Source: Brotaphodocola catenula (GTDB lineage: Bacteria > Bacillota > Clostridia > Lachnospirales > Lachnospiraceae). From it: a stretch of 64,000 nt of DNA. Position numbers and translations under genes: made by a program. Positions 15,867-24,346 of the stretch are shown in pieces; position 1 is the first letter of the stretch, and each line of letters starts with the position of its first letter. Location: positions 1-64,000 of the forward strand of contig JAJEPU010000017.1 in assembly GCA_020686985.1 (NCBI GenBank), given 5' to 3'. Under the pieces are notes generated by a model. That model saw nothing but the letters and a program-made list of their open reading frames with translations, was not told the DNA's origin and did not search any database.

Positions 15867-18800
15867 ATGGCAAGTTTACGGGACACCGTAAAGGACTATC
15901 AAGAAGAATTAAGGGACGGTATCGCTTGGGTGGCGTTTTGGAAAACGGGACGCTCTTGGAACGCAGAATATTTCCACCTTGAAATGAGCGATATTCTCTA
16001 CCCGGAGGACAGAAGCCGCATGGAAGAAATCAAACAGGCTGACCCTGCCGCCGTTGTGGTAAACGGCTATTACTCCGGCTATCTTGGCGAGGATAGGAAC
16101 CTTGACGAGCTGACCGCCGGGGTGCGCCGCCACTACGAAAACGGATATAGCAATATCGGGGAATTTATCGAAGCCCACGACGACAGGCTGCCGCCGGAGC
16201 TTATCGAGGAAGCAAGAGCCGCCGCCCACGCTGCGGGGCTGCCTTTCTCTGAAAAAGCCTACCGGGACGGCGAAGAACCCGACCCCTATCTATTTGACGG
16301 GAGCATGAGCATGGAGGACTACGAGCTTATGCACCGCATGATTGAGAAAGAAAGGAGCGAACACATGGAACAACCGATTTTAAGCGGGTATCTTTCTAAT
16401 CTTGGAAAGTACACCGAGGGCAGACCTGCGGGCGAATGGGTATCATTCCCCACGACTGCCGAGCATTTGAAAGAAGTCTTTGACCGTATCGGCATAGACG
16501 GCAAAAACTACGGGGAGCTGCATATCACAGAATACCAGTCCTCTATTGCGGGACTGGCAGGAAAATTGACCGAGCTTGAAAGCCTTGACGAGCTGAACTA
16601 TTTGAGCGAACTTTTGAAAATGCAGTTTGACGACGACAGGGAAAAATTTGTTGCAGCTATGGCATACGGCGACCATACAAGGGACTTGCAGGACATTATC
16701 AACCTTGCACAAAACCTTGATTGTTACTGGCTTTATCCGTCCGTACAGAGTGAGGAAGATTACGGGCATTATCTGATTGAAGAACTGGACGAGTTGGAGC
16801 TGCCCGAAGAAGCAAAAAAATATTTCATGTATGAGGAATACGGGCGGGACGCTGCTATCAATGACGGGGGCAGATTTACCGAGCAGGGCTATATCTACAA
16901 TAACCGTAATACCTTTACAGAATGGTATGACGGGCGCGACGTGCCGGAGGAATACCGGGTAACGCCGCAGCCGCCAGTACAGGAAAAGGAACAGGCAGAC
17001 CTTGACGCTTCCGCAGCTATACCGACCACCGCCACAGAGCAGCCCCCGGTTCTCCCGATTATCCTATCTTCTGAAAAGCCCGCTGACAAGATGAAAGAGA
17101 TTACCGACCGACTGGAACAGGGGATTTTAGGACTGTATGAAAGCGACCGTTACGCCGACTATCTGCGTACTATGTCAAAATTCCATGATTACAGCCTTAA
17201 CAATACAATCCTTATCGCCATGCAGGGCGGCAATCTTGTGAAAGGCTATAAACAATGGGAAAAGGAATTTGACCGCCATGTAAAGCCGGGAGAAAAAGCT
17301 ATCAAGATACTTGCGCCGTCCCCGTTTACCGTTAAGAAACAGGTGGAAAAAATCGACCCGGACACCCAAAAGCCTGTTTTCGATAAGGACGGGAAACCTG
17401 TTACCGAGGAAAAGGAAATCAAGATACCCGCCTTTCGTGTGGTATCTGTCTTTGATATTTCACAGACCGAGGGAAAGGAGCTTCCTGCCCTTACCTATGA
17501 GCTGACGGGCAACGTGGAACAATACAAGGATTTTTTCGCTGCCCTTGAAAAGACTTCTCCCTTTGCTATGGGATTTGAAGCACTAAGCGGCGGCGTAAAA
17601 GGACGCTGCAATTATGAGGAAAAGCGTATCATCATCAACGAGGGCATGGACGAATTGCAGAATATCAAGACCGCAATCCATGAAATCGCCCACGCCACGC
17701 TGCATGATACTGCCCTTGCTATGCCGGAACGCCCCGACCGCCGTACCCGCGAGGTACAGGCGGAAAGCGTCGCCTATGCTGTCTGCCAACATTACGGGCT
17801 TGATACGTCGGACTATTCTTTTGGATATATCGCCGGGTGGAGCAGCGGAAAAGAACTTGCAGAACTGAAAGGCTCTCTTGAAACAATCCGCAGCACCGCC
17901 GCAAATCTGATTGATACCATAGACGGACATTTTGCAGCAATCCAAAAGGCACAGGATAAGGAACAGACCACCGAACAGGCGCAGCCCGCACAGGAAGCTA
18001 CCAAACAGCCCGAAGCAGAAGCCGCCACGCCGGAGCTTCCCGAAGAAACAGCCCCGGTACAGGAAAAAGAAACACAGCCGGAACAGGCTGCACCCGCCGC
18101 CCCTTATTATCCTATCAATGAAGCTGCCGCCAAACGTGCAAAGGATATGAACAGCTTTTCCGATTATAAGCAAGGCAGCGCGACGGCTGAATACAGGCAT
18201 TATGTAGATGAAGCCGTACAAATCGCAGAAAGGCAAAAACAGCGGGTAGACCCGATGTACCATGAGAAAATCGACAGCCTGCTTGACACCTATGCCCGGA
18301 AACTGGCGGCGAACATGAATAAAGGCTATGAGATTGACGCGCGTGTTCCCTCTATCCTGATTGCGGGCGGCTCTAACTTCCCCACAAGGAAGAAAGAAAA
18401 GCAGAACGCAGCCCGCGACAGCAATTACCGGGAATGGCAGGACATACAAGGGCTTCTTGATAAAATCCGCAGTACCGGCATGGGCGGTATCAGCGCAGAC
18501 GACCCGCAGGCAGTACAGAAGTTAGAAAAGAAACTGGAAAGCCTTGAAAAATCACAGGAAACCATGAAAGCCGTAAACGCCTATTACCGTAAGCATAAGA
18601 CCCTTGACGGCTGCCCGCATTTACCGCCGGAGGAACTGGAAAAACTGAAAGCAGACATGGCGAGCAGTTGGCATTTGGAGGACAAGCCATTTGCGACTTG
18701 GGCGTTATCCAACAACAGTGCAGAAATCCGGCGCGTGAAAGACCGTATCAAATCTCTTTCACAGCAAAAAGAAATCGGTTTTGTGGGTTGGAAATTTGAC

Positions 18801-19880
18801 GGCGGCAAGGTGGAAGCAAACACCGAAGCGAACCGACTGCAAATCTTCTTTGAGGATAAGCCGGACGAAGCCACGCGGGAAGCCCTAAAAAGTAATGGCT
18901 TCCGTTGGTCGCCCAAAGCAGGGGCATGGCAGCGGCAGCTTACCAGTAACGCCTATTATGCGGCTGATTATGTCAAGGCGATTGTACCCCTTACGGGGGA
19001 AAAGCCTACCGAGTTACAACGGGCGCATATCCGGGCGCAAAAGGTAGATGCACAGGAGCAGCCGGAACAGGAAGCCCCACAGGACAAAGACACCTTTTCC
19101 ATTTATCAGATAAAAGGCGGGGACGAAACAAGAGATTTGCGCTTTGAACCTTACGACCGTCTGACTGCCACAGGACACCGGGTAGACGCGAAAAACTATA
19201 CACTTGTCTATTCCGCAGAGCTTACGCCGGGGACTTCCCTTGAAGATATTTACACCCGCTTTAATATCGACCACCCGAAAGATTTTAAGGGACACAGCCT
19301 TTCCGTTTCCGACGTGGTGGTGCTTCATCAGAACGGGCAGGACACCGCCCACTATGTAGACAGCTTCGGTTATAAGGAAGTGCCGGAGTTTTTCAAGGAG
19401 CAGGAAAATGCCCTCATTCCCGCCGACTTGGAAACGGGCGAAACAATCAAAACACCGAGAGGGACTTTCTATGTAACCGCCATGAGCCGCGAGCAAATGG
19501 AAGCTGCCGGATATGGATTGCACCACCAGTCCGACGACGGAAAATATCTGATTATGGGGAACGGCACTAGGGCTTTTGCTGTTCCCGTTCAGCCAGAGAA
19601 CTATCTGAAAGCTGCCGAGCAGACCACAGAGCAAAACTACAACATGATTGACGGGCAGATAAACAACACCCCGACTACCGCAGAACTGGAAGCAAAGGTA
19701 AAGGCAGGAGAAACCATTTCCCTTGTTGACCTTGCGGAAGCTGTCAAGGCTGACAAGGAACGCGGCAAGGCAGCAAAAACGGAAAAGAAGCCCTCTATCC
19801 GGGCGCAGCTTAGAGCAGACAAAGAAAAAACCGCACAGAAAAAAGCGGCAAAATCAAAAAATCACGAATTGGAGGTATGA
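15867..19880 (+). CDS. ArdA-ArdC-YodL multidomain anti-restriction/transfer protein
   Basis: A 1337-aa fusion. An ArdA-like antirestriction domain (about 188-354, with TEYQSSIAG, QNLDCYWLYP and YNNRNTF) is followed by an ArdC-like region (about 400-700) holding the DNA-binding part (LNNTILIAMQGG) and a zinc-protease HEIAH at 605-609. Then comes a long central region, a segment resembling ssDNA-handling domains (about 990), a YodL-like domain (about 1075-1175) and a DUF4316-like basic tail (from about 1257). It probably protects the transferred strand from host restriction. ATG 15867 has AAAGGAGG 8 nt upstream. Confidence 0.85.
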   Translation: MASLRDTVKDYQEELRDGIAWVAFWKTGRSWNAEYFHLEMSDILYPEDRSRMEEIKQADPAAVVVNGYYSGYLGEDRNLDELTAGVRRHYENGYSNIGEFIEAHDDRLPPELIEEARAAAHAAGLPFSEKAYRDGEEPDPYLFDGSMSMEDYELMHRMIEKERSEHMEQPILSGYLSNLGKYTEGRPAGEWVSFPTTAEHLKEVFDRIGIDGKNYGELHITEYQSSIAGLAGKLTELESLDELNYLSELLKMQFDDDREKFVAAMAYGDHTRDLQDIINLAQNLDCYWLYPSVQSEEDYGHYLIEELDELELPEEAKKYFMYEEYGRDAAINDGGRFTEQGYIYNNRNTFTEWYDGRDVPEEYRVTPQPPVQEKEQADLDASAAIPTTATEQPPVLPIILSSEKPADKMKEITDRLEQGILGLYESDRYADYLRTMSKFHDYSLNNTILIAMQGGNLVKGYKQWEKEFDRHVKPGEKAIKILAPSPFTVKKQVEKIDPDTQKPVFDKDGKPVTEEKEIKIPAFRVVSVFDISQTEGKELPALTYELTGNVEQYKDFFAALEKTSPFAMGFEALSGGVKGRCNYEEKRIIINEGMDELQNIKTAIHEIAHATLHDTALAMPERPDRRTREVQAESVAYAVCQHYGLDTSDYSFGYIAGWSSGKELAELKGSLETIRSTAANLIDTIDGHFAAIQKAQDKEQTTEQAQPAQEATKQPEAEAATPELPEETAPVQEKETQPEQAAPAAPYYPINEAAAKRAKDMNSFSDYKQGSATAEYRHYVDEAVQIAERQKQRVDPMYHEKIDSLLDTYARKLAANMNKGYEIDARVPSILIAGGSNFPTRKKEKQNAARDSNYREWQDIQGLLDKIRSTGMGGISADDPQAVQKLEKKLESLEKSQETMKAVNAYYRKHKTLDGCPHLPPEELEKLKADMASSWHLEDKPFATWALSNNSAEIRRVKDRIKSLSQQKEIGFVGWKFDGGKVEANTEANRLQIFFEDKPDEATREALKSNGFRWSPKAGAWQRQLTSNAYYAADYVKAIVPLTGEKPTELQRAHIRAQKVDAQEQPEQEAPQDKDTFSIYQIKGGDETRDLRFEPYDRLTATGHRVDAKNYTLVYSAELTPGTSLEDIYTRFNIDHPKDFKGHSLSVSDVVVLHQNGQDTAHYVDSFGYKEVPEFFKEQENALIPADLETGETIKTPRGTFYVTAMSREQMEAAGYGLHHQSDDGKYLIMGNGTRAFAVPVQPENYLKAAEQTTEQNYNMIDGQINNTPTTAELEAKVKAGETISLVDLAEAVKADKERGKAAKTEKKPSIRAQLRADKEKTAQKKAAKSKNHELEV

Positions 19881-19882
19881 GC

Positions 19883-20089
19883 ATGATTAGACTGACCGTT
19901 GAAGAAACAAACCTGTTGAGCATTTACAATGAGGGCGGTAAGCGCGGGCTTATGGAGAACATCAACGCTGCGCTGCCGTTTATGGACGAGGATATGCGGG
20001 AACTGGCGAAGCGCACCCTTGCGAAAATTGCACCTCTGACAGAAAATGAGTATACGGAGCTTGCCATTTTCGCCGCTGATGAGGTATGA
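19883..20089 (+). CDS. Transposon-transfer assisting (TTRAP-like) protein
   Basis: A 68-aa acidic helical protein (IRLTVEETNLLSIYN ... MRELAKRTLAKI) that matches the TTRAP family found after the YodL/LPD gene in Tn1549-like ICEs; the name is historical and the mechanism unknown. The second of two close ATGs is best spaced from GGAGG. Stop and next start overlap by 4 bp (ATGA). Confidence 0.75.
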   Translation: MIRLTVEETNLLSIYNEGGKRGLMENINAALPFMDEDMRELAKRTLAKIAPLTENEYTELAIFAADEV

Positions 20090-20451
20090 CCGGGCTAAAG
20101 CGGCTTACGCCGCCCCAAAGCCGGAAAGTCAACAGCCTTGTAAAAAAGGAGTGCTGCAACTGCGATAACGGACACTGTATTTTACTGGACGACGGGGAGG
20201 AATGTGTCTGCCCGCAGCTTATTTCCTATTCTCTTCTATGCAAATGGTTTCAGACCGCCGTACTTCCCTTTGATAAGCTGCTGTATGCAGAGCTTTTCAA
20301 GACCGAGGATAAAAAGCGTTGTACCGAGTGCGGAGCTTCTTTTGCGTCCACCTCTAACAGCGTCAAATACTGCCCGGACTGCCGGAAGCGTATTACCCGC
20401 AGACAGGCAGCGGAGCGCATGAGGAAACGACGCGCCCTTGTTACGCAGTAG
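20086..20451 (+). CDS. Cysteine-rich VLP-type ICE protein
   Basis: A 121-aa protein with two Cys groups: CCNCDNGHC ... CVCPQ near the N-terminus and a C-terminal zinc ribbon (CTECGASF ... CPDCRKR) followed by a basic helix, so nucleic-acid binding is likely. It resembles the Cys-rich VLP domain proteins that close the transfer operon in this ICE group. It is coupled to the preceding gene through ATGA and followed by a terminator. Confidence 0.78.
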   Translation: MTGLKRLTPPQSRKVNSLVKKECCNCDNGHCILLDDGEECVCPQLISYSLLCKWFQTAVLPFDKLLYAELFKTEDKKRCTECGASFASTSNSVKYCPDCRKRITRRQAAERMRKRRALVTQ

Positions 20452-20573
20452 GGGCAAAAAAAGCCTTGATTTACAGGGCTTTCCGGGTGTGAAAATGACG
20501 CGGCAAGGGTTTTATACCTTTTCCCTCAAAAATGGCGTTCTACTGCGTAACATTTTATCGCTGTACCCATAAG

Positions 20574-20622
20574 AAAGCCGGGGCGCGGATAGTCTTTACC
20601 GACTGTCTGCGTCCCGGCTTTT
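20574..20622. terminator. Bidirectional terminator between converging ICE operons
   Basis: aaagccggg (20574-20582) pairs with cccggcttt (20613-20621) around inner complementary segments (gcggatagtc / gactgtctgc), with an A-run on one side and a T-run on the other. It separates the plus-strand transfer operon from the minus-strand block. Confidence 0.75.
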
Positions 20623-20628
20623 AAAACT

Positions 20629-21048
20629 TCAAAACCACTTTGTTTTTTCATCTCTGAATTGTGGCATATCATTTTGGGCGTATGGATTATAGGTATTGAG
20701 ATTACAACCAAATTCTTTCAACTCCATTATTTTGTTATTTTCCGTCCATACTATTAAAGAAATTCCGTCAAATTCTTCAATATTACCATTATTCATTTTG
20801 TTTTTGAAATACCATTCTACAATAGTTTGATTTTCCTTATGAAAAAATTGTTTAATATCCCACACTAAGACTTTTCCACGAGTATTCCATTCATCAAACC
20901 AATGTTTTACTGTTTTTCGACTTTCATACTTAGGACTCCAACTTTCAGTGTAAATCACATCTTCTGTAAAAATACTATCAATCCCTAAATCTTGTTGTTT
21001 TAGCCACATATCAAACCATAAATGAATAATTCTTTCTCTTTCATTCAT
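20629..21048 (-). CDS. NTF2-like / SnoaL-type protein (cargo)
   Basis: A 139-aa single-domain protein with the NTF2-like cone pattern: an N-terminal helix (RIIHLWFDMWLKQQD), SIFTEDVIYTESWSP, then VKHWFDEWNTRGKVLVWDI and strands ending in IEEFDGISLIVWTENNKI. The family includes enzymes and binding proteins, and nothing here fixes a function. It is AT-rich and differs in composition from the transfer genes, like the VanZ gene; its start overlaps the end of the broken DUF6050 gene by 8 bp. Confidence 0.7.
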   Translation of the reverse strand: MNERERIIHLWFDMWLKQQDLGIDSIFTEDVIYTESWSPKYESRKTVKHWFDEWNTRGKVLVWDIKQFFHKENQTIVEWYFKNKMNNGNIEEFDGISLIVWTENNKIMELKEFGCNLNTYNPYAQNDMPQFRDEKTKWF

Positions 21049-21427
21049 AACTTTTAAATCCTTTCTCTATATTGATTTGAGGGGTTGCACTCTTATCTGC
21101 GGTAAGTAAACGGTATATCGTAAGGGGGATATACCACGTAGCAACGACAAGCCGCCATATTAAAATGCCCCCGCCGATAATGCCGTCCAAAATGAAGTTA
21201 ATGGCAACGATACCCACCGTTCCAGCTATGTCATATCCATGCGGTACAAGCCATACGAACATACGGCGAATGCCAAAGGGGATACCGCAGCACAGCCATA
21301 CATAAAAGTAATTGGTCTACCCGTCCTCTGTAAAGATGTTCTTGAACATGAAGAATAAAAACAATGCAATAACGGCGGGCAAAACGTTTCTCTTGAAAAA
21401 GTCTTTCCAAATTTCTCCGCGTGTCAT
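21041..21427 (-). pseudogene. DUF6050-like membrane protein gene interrupted by an in-frame TAG
   Basis: From ATG 21427 (AAGGAG upstream) the frame reads MTRGEIWKDFFKRNVLP and a hydrophobic segment, meets TAG at 21319-21317 after FTEDG, then continues with YVWLCCGIPFGIRRMFVWL and a second hydrophobic stretch to 21041. The two halves join in frame, so one base change explains the break. The downstream half could restart at ATG 21262 (73 aa). The C-terminus may have been altered by the neighbouring NTF2 cargo insertion. Confidence 0.7.
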
Positions 21428-21431
21428 GGTA

Positions 21432-21662
21432 TCACTCCTTTTCCATTGGAAATTGTGGGATAGCTTCTAACAGTTTCATTATGAGTGTTTGCCGTAAATC
21501 TTCGTCGATTTCCTCTTTGATAGTCCCGTCCGGCTGACACTTTTTTACCATTGCAAGGCGGTTGATTTCGTCGCCGTAACAATCAAGCACCTTTTCCAAC
21601 GCCCATTTTTCGCCCACAACGGCAGCGCATATCGTTTCATAGTCCGGCATTTCCTGTTCCAT
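21432..21662 (-). CDS. Helix-turn-helix ICE protein (sigma-region-like)
   Basis: A 76-aa protein (MPDYETICAAVVGEKWALE ... DEDLRQTLIMKLLEAIPQF) resembling the HTH domain proteins of Tn916-type elements, related in sequence to the protein at 30117-30374 (YGVDEDIRERLQARLMRAIL). ATG 21662 with GGAAG upstream is preferred over the longer frame. It is the gene next to DUF6050, in the same direction. Confidence 0.65.
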   Translation of the reverse strand: MEQEMPDYETICAAVVGEKWALEKVLDCYGDEINRLAMVKKCQPDGTIKEEIDEDLRQTLIMKLLEAIPQFPMEKE

Positions 21663-21754
21663 TTTCTGACACTTCCTTTGCTGAAAATGTATCACTTTAG
21701 TATGTGGCTACTGTCTTTGATAGGAACTATTATATCACACAAGTATGAACAAAA

Positions 21755-23104
21755 CTACTCCCCGCGTTCTTTCCCTTTTTCCCGTTCCGGCTCTCTTGGC
21801 TGCCGTAAAATGCTGTCTATGTTCTGTTTGATAACGTCGTACTCTTTGACCTGTTTTTTCAGTTTGCCATAGTCCGCGTAAAGGGCTTCTTTCTGTTCCC
21901 GGAGCTTTTCATAGTCTACTTGTAGCGCGGCGACATTCGGGAGCTTGGAAACGCCCGCCGTTTTTAGTGCCTTTGCCGCTGCTTCATGGAGTATCAGACT
22001 GCTTTCCTGCTTTGCCCGGTATGCGTCCTTATCCTTTGCCCTGCGGTATGCTTCATAGACAGGTTTTGTCTTTTGGTAGGTGGTAACGTGCTTCATCAGC
22101 ACCGCCATGTTTGCAAGACGTTTCTCCACGCTCTTTAATGCGTCTGCTGTCTTTTCATTTTCCGCATTTACTTCCTCAATCCGGCTGACTAAATCTGCGT
22201 ACTGCTCAATCTTATGTTCTGTCAAGAAATTCATAGTCTTTGCAGCCAGTTTCAGATTATGGATTTTCGCCCACTGTTCATAGCCCCGGCTCTGCGCTGC
22301 CTTGATACTGTTTTCAATGTCAATAAGCAGCGATACGCCGCGCTGCTCTTTGGGAGCTTTCGCCGCCTTTGTGCGCTTGCCCTCTATCCGTTCTTTGATT
22401 GCTTCCTCTGTATAATCTGCACCGAGGGTTTTTAAGCGGGTAAACCGTTCCTGTCCCGGAGCGCGGCAGGAGATATATTTTCCCGGCTTTATCTCATAGC
22501 CCGCTGCCTGTAACCGCTGCAACAATTCTTCAAAACTTGCCACTTGGGGGATAAGCGTATCAACGGTAATTTTCAGCTTGCCTTTCCAACTTGCACCGAC
22601 CTTTTCCGCTTGATATTCTGCATAGCTTTTTCCCTTGCTGCCCTTACCCGGAACGACAACGGACAGCCCGTTTTCCCGGCACAGCTTATCGCTCATGTTC
22701 CGTATGCCATAGTAGCTGCGTTTATTGGAATTGTATTTGTGGTAGTCAACAAAATTGACCGCACAAAAAATGATATGGTTATGGATATGCCCTTTGTCTA
22801 TGTGGGTAGTTAAGACGTATTCATGCTGTCCCTTTGTTACCGCGTCGGCAAGCTGTTTCCCGATTTCGTGGGCTTTCTCATAATCCACTTCCCCCGGCTC
22901 AAAGGACTGTATCAAATGGTGGGCGAGATTGTTCCCTTTCTCTATGGCTTGTGCAAGCGTAAATCCAAACTCAATATCTGCCGTTTCATAGCTGCACCCA
23001 AAGGAGGACACAAGCGTTTTCCCGTCTGTTTTATCCGGGTTTTGGATATAGTCAAGGGCTTTGCTCAACGTGCTTTTAATAGGCTTAATCTTTGTAACCG
23101 CCAT
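21755..23104 (-). CDS. ICE relaxase (relaxase/mobilization nuclease family)
   Basis: A 449-aa relaxase. The N-terminal catalytic domain contains VLTTHIDKGHIHNHIIF, the HxDxxHxHNH metal site (about residues 100-112), and KALDYIQNPDKT near the start. The C-terminal half is a long charged coiled coil. It is translated just after mobC (40-bp overlap). It would nick the ICE oriT, which is probably upstream of mobC. Confidence 0.93.
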   Translation of the reverse strand: MAVTKIKPIKSTLSKALDYIQNPDKTDGKTLVSSFGCSYETADIEFGFTLAQAIEKGNNLAHHLIQSFEPGEVDYEKAHEIGKQLADAVTKGQHEYVLTTHIDKGHIHNHIIFCAVNFVDYHKYNSNKRSYYGIRNMSDKLCRENGLSVVVPGKGSKGKSYAEYQAEKVGASWKGKLKITVDTLIPQVASFEELLQRLQAAGYEIKPGKYISCRAPGQERFTRLKTLGADYTEEAIKERIEGKRTKAAKAPKEQRGVSLLIDIENSIKAAQSRGYEQWAKIHNLKLAAKTMNFLTEHKIEQYADLVSRIEEVNAENEKTADALKSVEKRLANMAVLMKHVTTYQKTKPVYEAYRRAKDKDAYRAKQESSLILHEAAAKALKTAGVSKLPNVAALQVDYEKLREQKEALYADYGKLKKQVKEYDVIKQNIDSILRQPREPEREKGKERGE

Positions 23105-23394
23105 ATCTCCGCAAGCACCCCCTTTATTTCCTCTATGTCCTCTTGGTAGACGCTGCCTGTCGCGTTGACACGCTTTGCAATCTGATTGATATTGACCCCG
23201 ATTTTCTGTATCTCCGCTGTCATGGCTTTTATGTCGCTATGGTCTGTCTGAATGATATACCCGTCAATGGCAATCTTGCGAAGATACGCCGCCATGTTCC
23301 GGGTGGGGACGAGCTTCATTTTCTGCTCAATCAATGCCCGTTCTTCCTCTGTTACATAGAATTTGATTTGTACTTTTCTTTTGCGTCCATTCAT
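23065..23394 (-). CDS. mobC: MobC-like relaxosome accessory protein
   Basis: A 109-aa protein starting MNGRKRKVQIKFYVTEEERAL, a ribbon-helix-helix-like N-terminus, with the MobC signature IGVNINQIAKRVN in the middle. It helps the relaxase recognise oriT. GGAAAGGAG lies 8 nt before ATG 23394; the longer frame lacks homology. The duplicated hairpin leader copy B lies 21 bp upstream. Confidence 0.9.
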   Translation of the reverse strand: MNGRKRKVQIKFYVTEEERALIEQKMKLVPTRNMAAYLRKIAIDGYIIQTDHSDIKAMTAEIQKIGVNINQIAKRVNATGSVYQEDIEEIKGVLAEIWRLQRLSLLKAR

Positions 23395-23415
23395 GCAATC
23401 ACTCCTTTCCGTTCC

Positions 23416-23515
23416 GAGGGTTTGGGACACTTCCCAACAAGCAATTTTCAACCGACGCACCGCAGGACGGGAGGGAGAAAATACGGAAAAGGGTACTCTT
23501 TTCCTATGCTTGCTA
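23416..23515 (-). repeat. Duplicated 100-bp leader, copy B (upstream of mobC)
   Basis: Read on the minus strand it repeats copy A (15742-15841): the same tagcaagcataggaaaag start, the same ggaaaag/cttttcc hairpin, and the same tgcttgttgggaag block with a ttggga/tcccaa hairpin, ending ccaaaccctc. The central 35 bp differ. As the site just upstream of mobC and the relaxase, it may include the ICE oriT. Confidence 0.75.
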
Positions 23516-23642
23516 CGAAAGTTTTTTCCTCACTGGTTACTACAACGCAATGCTCTATATGCCAAAAAAGAGCAAAAGAAAAACGCTGCAATCTGTAAAG
23601 ATTACAACGCTTCCTAAATCATATTCAATTTGCCGGACACAT

Positions 23643-23996
23643 TTATTTGTCCTCTTTTTCGACTTCTGAAATTTCTTTTGCAGTTGCCGTTACAATCCGT
23701 ATGCCATTATCGCTCATATCATCAAGGAGAGCGTCGAGCTGCCGCCGCTTTGTATCTTTTTGGGTGGGCGTATCTAAAAGAAACTGGTCTACGGATATAT
23801 TGTAACGAAGCATAAGCTCAAAAAAGATTTGCAGACTGGGGTGCTGTCCTTTGTTTTCGATATTTGCAAGATAGCGAGGAGAAATATACATTTCATCACT
23901 TACCTGTTTGCGGCTTTCTTTGCGCCCCGTCCGCGCAGCTTTTATAGCTTCTCCAAATGCCTTGAAGTCATATTTTTCTACCGGTCTTTTTGCCAT
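23643..23996 (-). CDS. XRE-family transcriptional regulator
   Basis: A 117-aa protein with an N-terminal XRE domain (FGEAIKAARTGRKESRKQVSDEMYISPRYLANIENKG) and a C-terminal helical tail. It is typical of the regulator that lies between mobC and the accessory module in Tn1549-like ICEs. It is transcribed away from the HTH/two-component operon, with a 161-bp intergenic region that contains the rightward promoter 24092-24120. Confidence 0.85.
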   Translation of the reverse strand: MAKRPVEKYDFKAFGEAIKAARTGRKESRKQVSDEMYISPRYLANIENKGQHPSLQIFFELMLRYNISVDQFLLDTPTQKDTKRRQLDALLDDMSDNGIRIVTATAKEISEVEKEDK

Positions 23997-24091
23997 ATTT
24001 ATTCACCCAGTTACATTTTACTGTTCCCCTTTCTCTTTGGATATGTCTATACAGTTCCACTAAATAGCCATAATAATTCATATTTATATAC

Positions 24092-24120
24092 TTGCTATTG
24101 TTCGTGTGTCCGACTATAAT
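24092..24120 (+). promoter_or_regulatory. Promoter of the HTH/two-component operon
   Basis: TTGCTA (24092-24097) and TATAAT (24115-24120) with a 17-nt spacer, 37 nt before the ATG of the HTH gene. Confidence 0.7.
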
Positions 24121-24157
24121 TATTATGATAAGATTTTCAGAAAGGACGGGTGTTGTT

Positions 24158-24346
24158 ATGGAATATATGTCTTGCCCCGAAGCAGCAAAGAAGTGGGGAA
24201 TTTCTGAAAGGCGGGTACAGATACTTTGCAGGGAGAAACGCATACAGGGTGTTTCAAAACTTGGGTATATGTGGTTGATACCAAAAGACGCGGAAAAACC
24301 GATTGACGGTAGAACCAAACAAGGAAAGGAGCTATACCATGAATAA
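24158..24346 (+). CDS. Small helix-turn-helix protein
   Basis: A 62-aa protein with a MerR/excisionase-like winged HTH: SCPEAAKKWGISERRVQILCREKRI followed by LGYMWLIPKDA. It is the first gene of the two-component operon, and its last 8 bp overlap the response-regulator start, so it is translationally coupled and may act as a co-regulator. ATG 24158 has AAGGA upstream; the longer frame runs through the promoter. Confidence 0.78.
   Translation: MEYMSCPEAAKKWGISERRVQILCREKRIQGVSKLGYMWLIPKDAEKPIDGRTKQGKELYHE

Noticed and set aside
17583..18449. 288-codon minus-strand frame inside the anti-restriction gene
   Set aside because: Shadow of a GC-rich gene; no start signal and no recognisable domain.
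20086..20451. Restriction or defence nuclease from the Cys-rich C-terminus
   Set aside because: The zinc ribbon has no nuclease motif, and the gene sits in the position of the usual ICE Cys-rich VLP protein.
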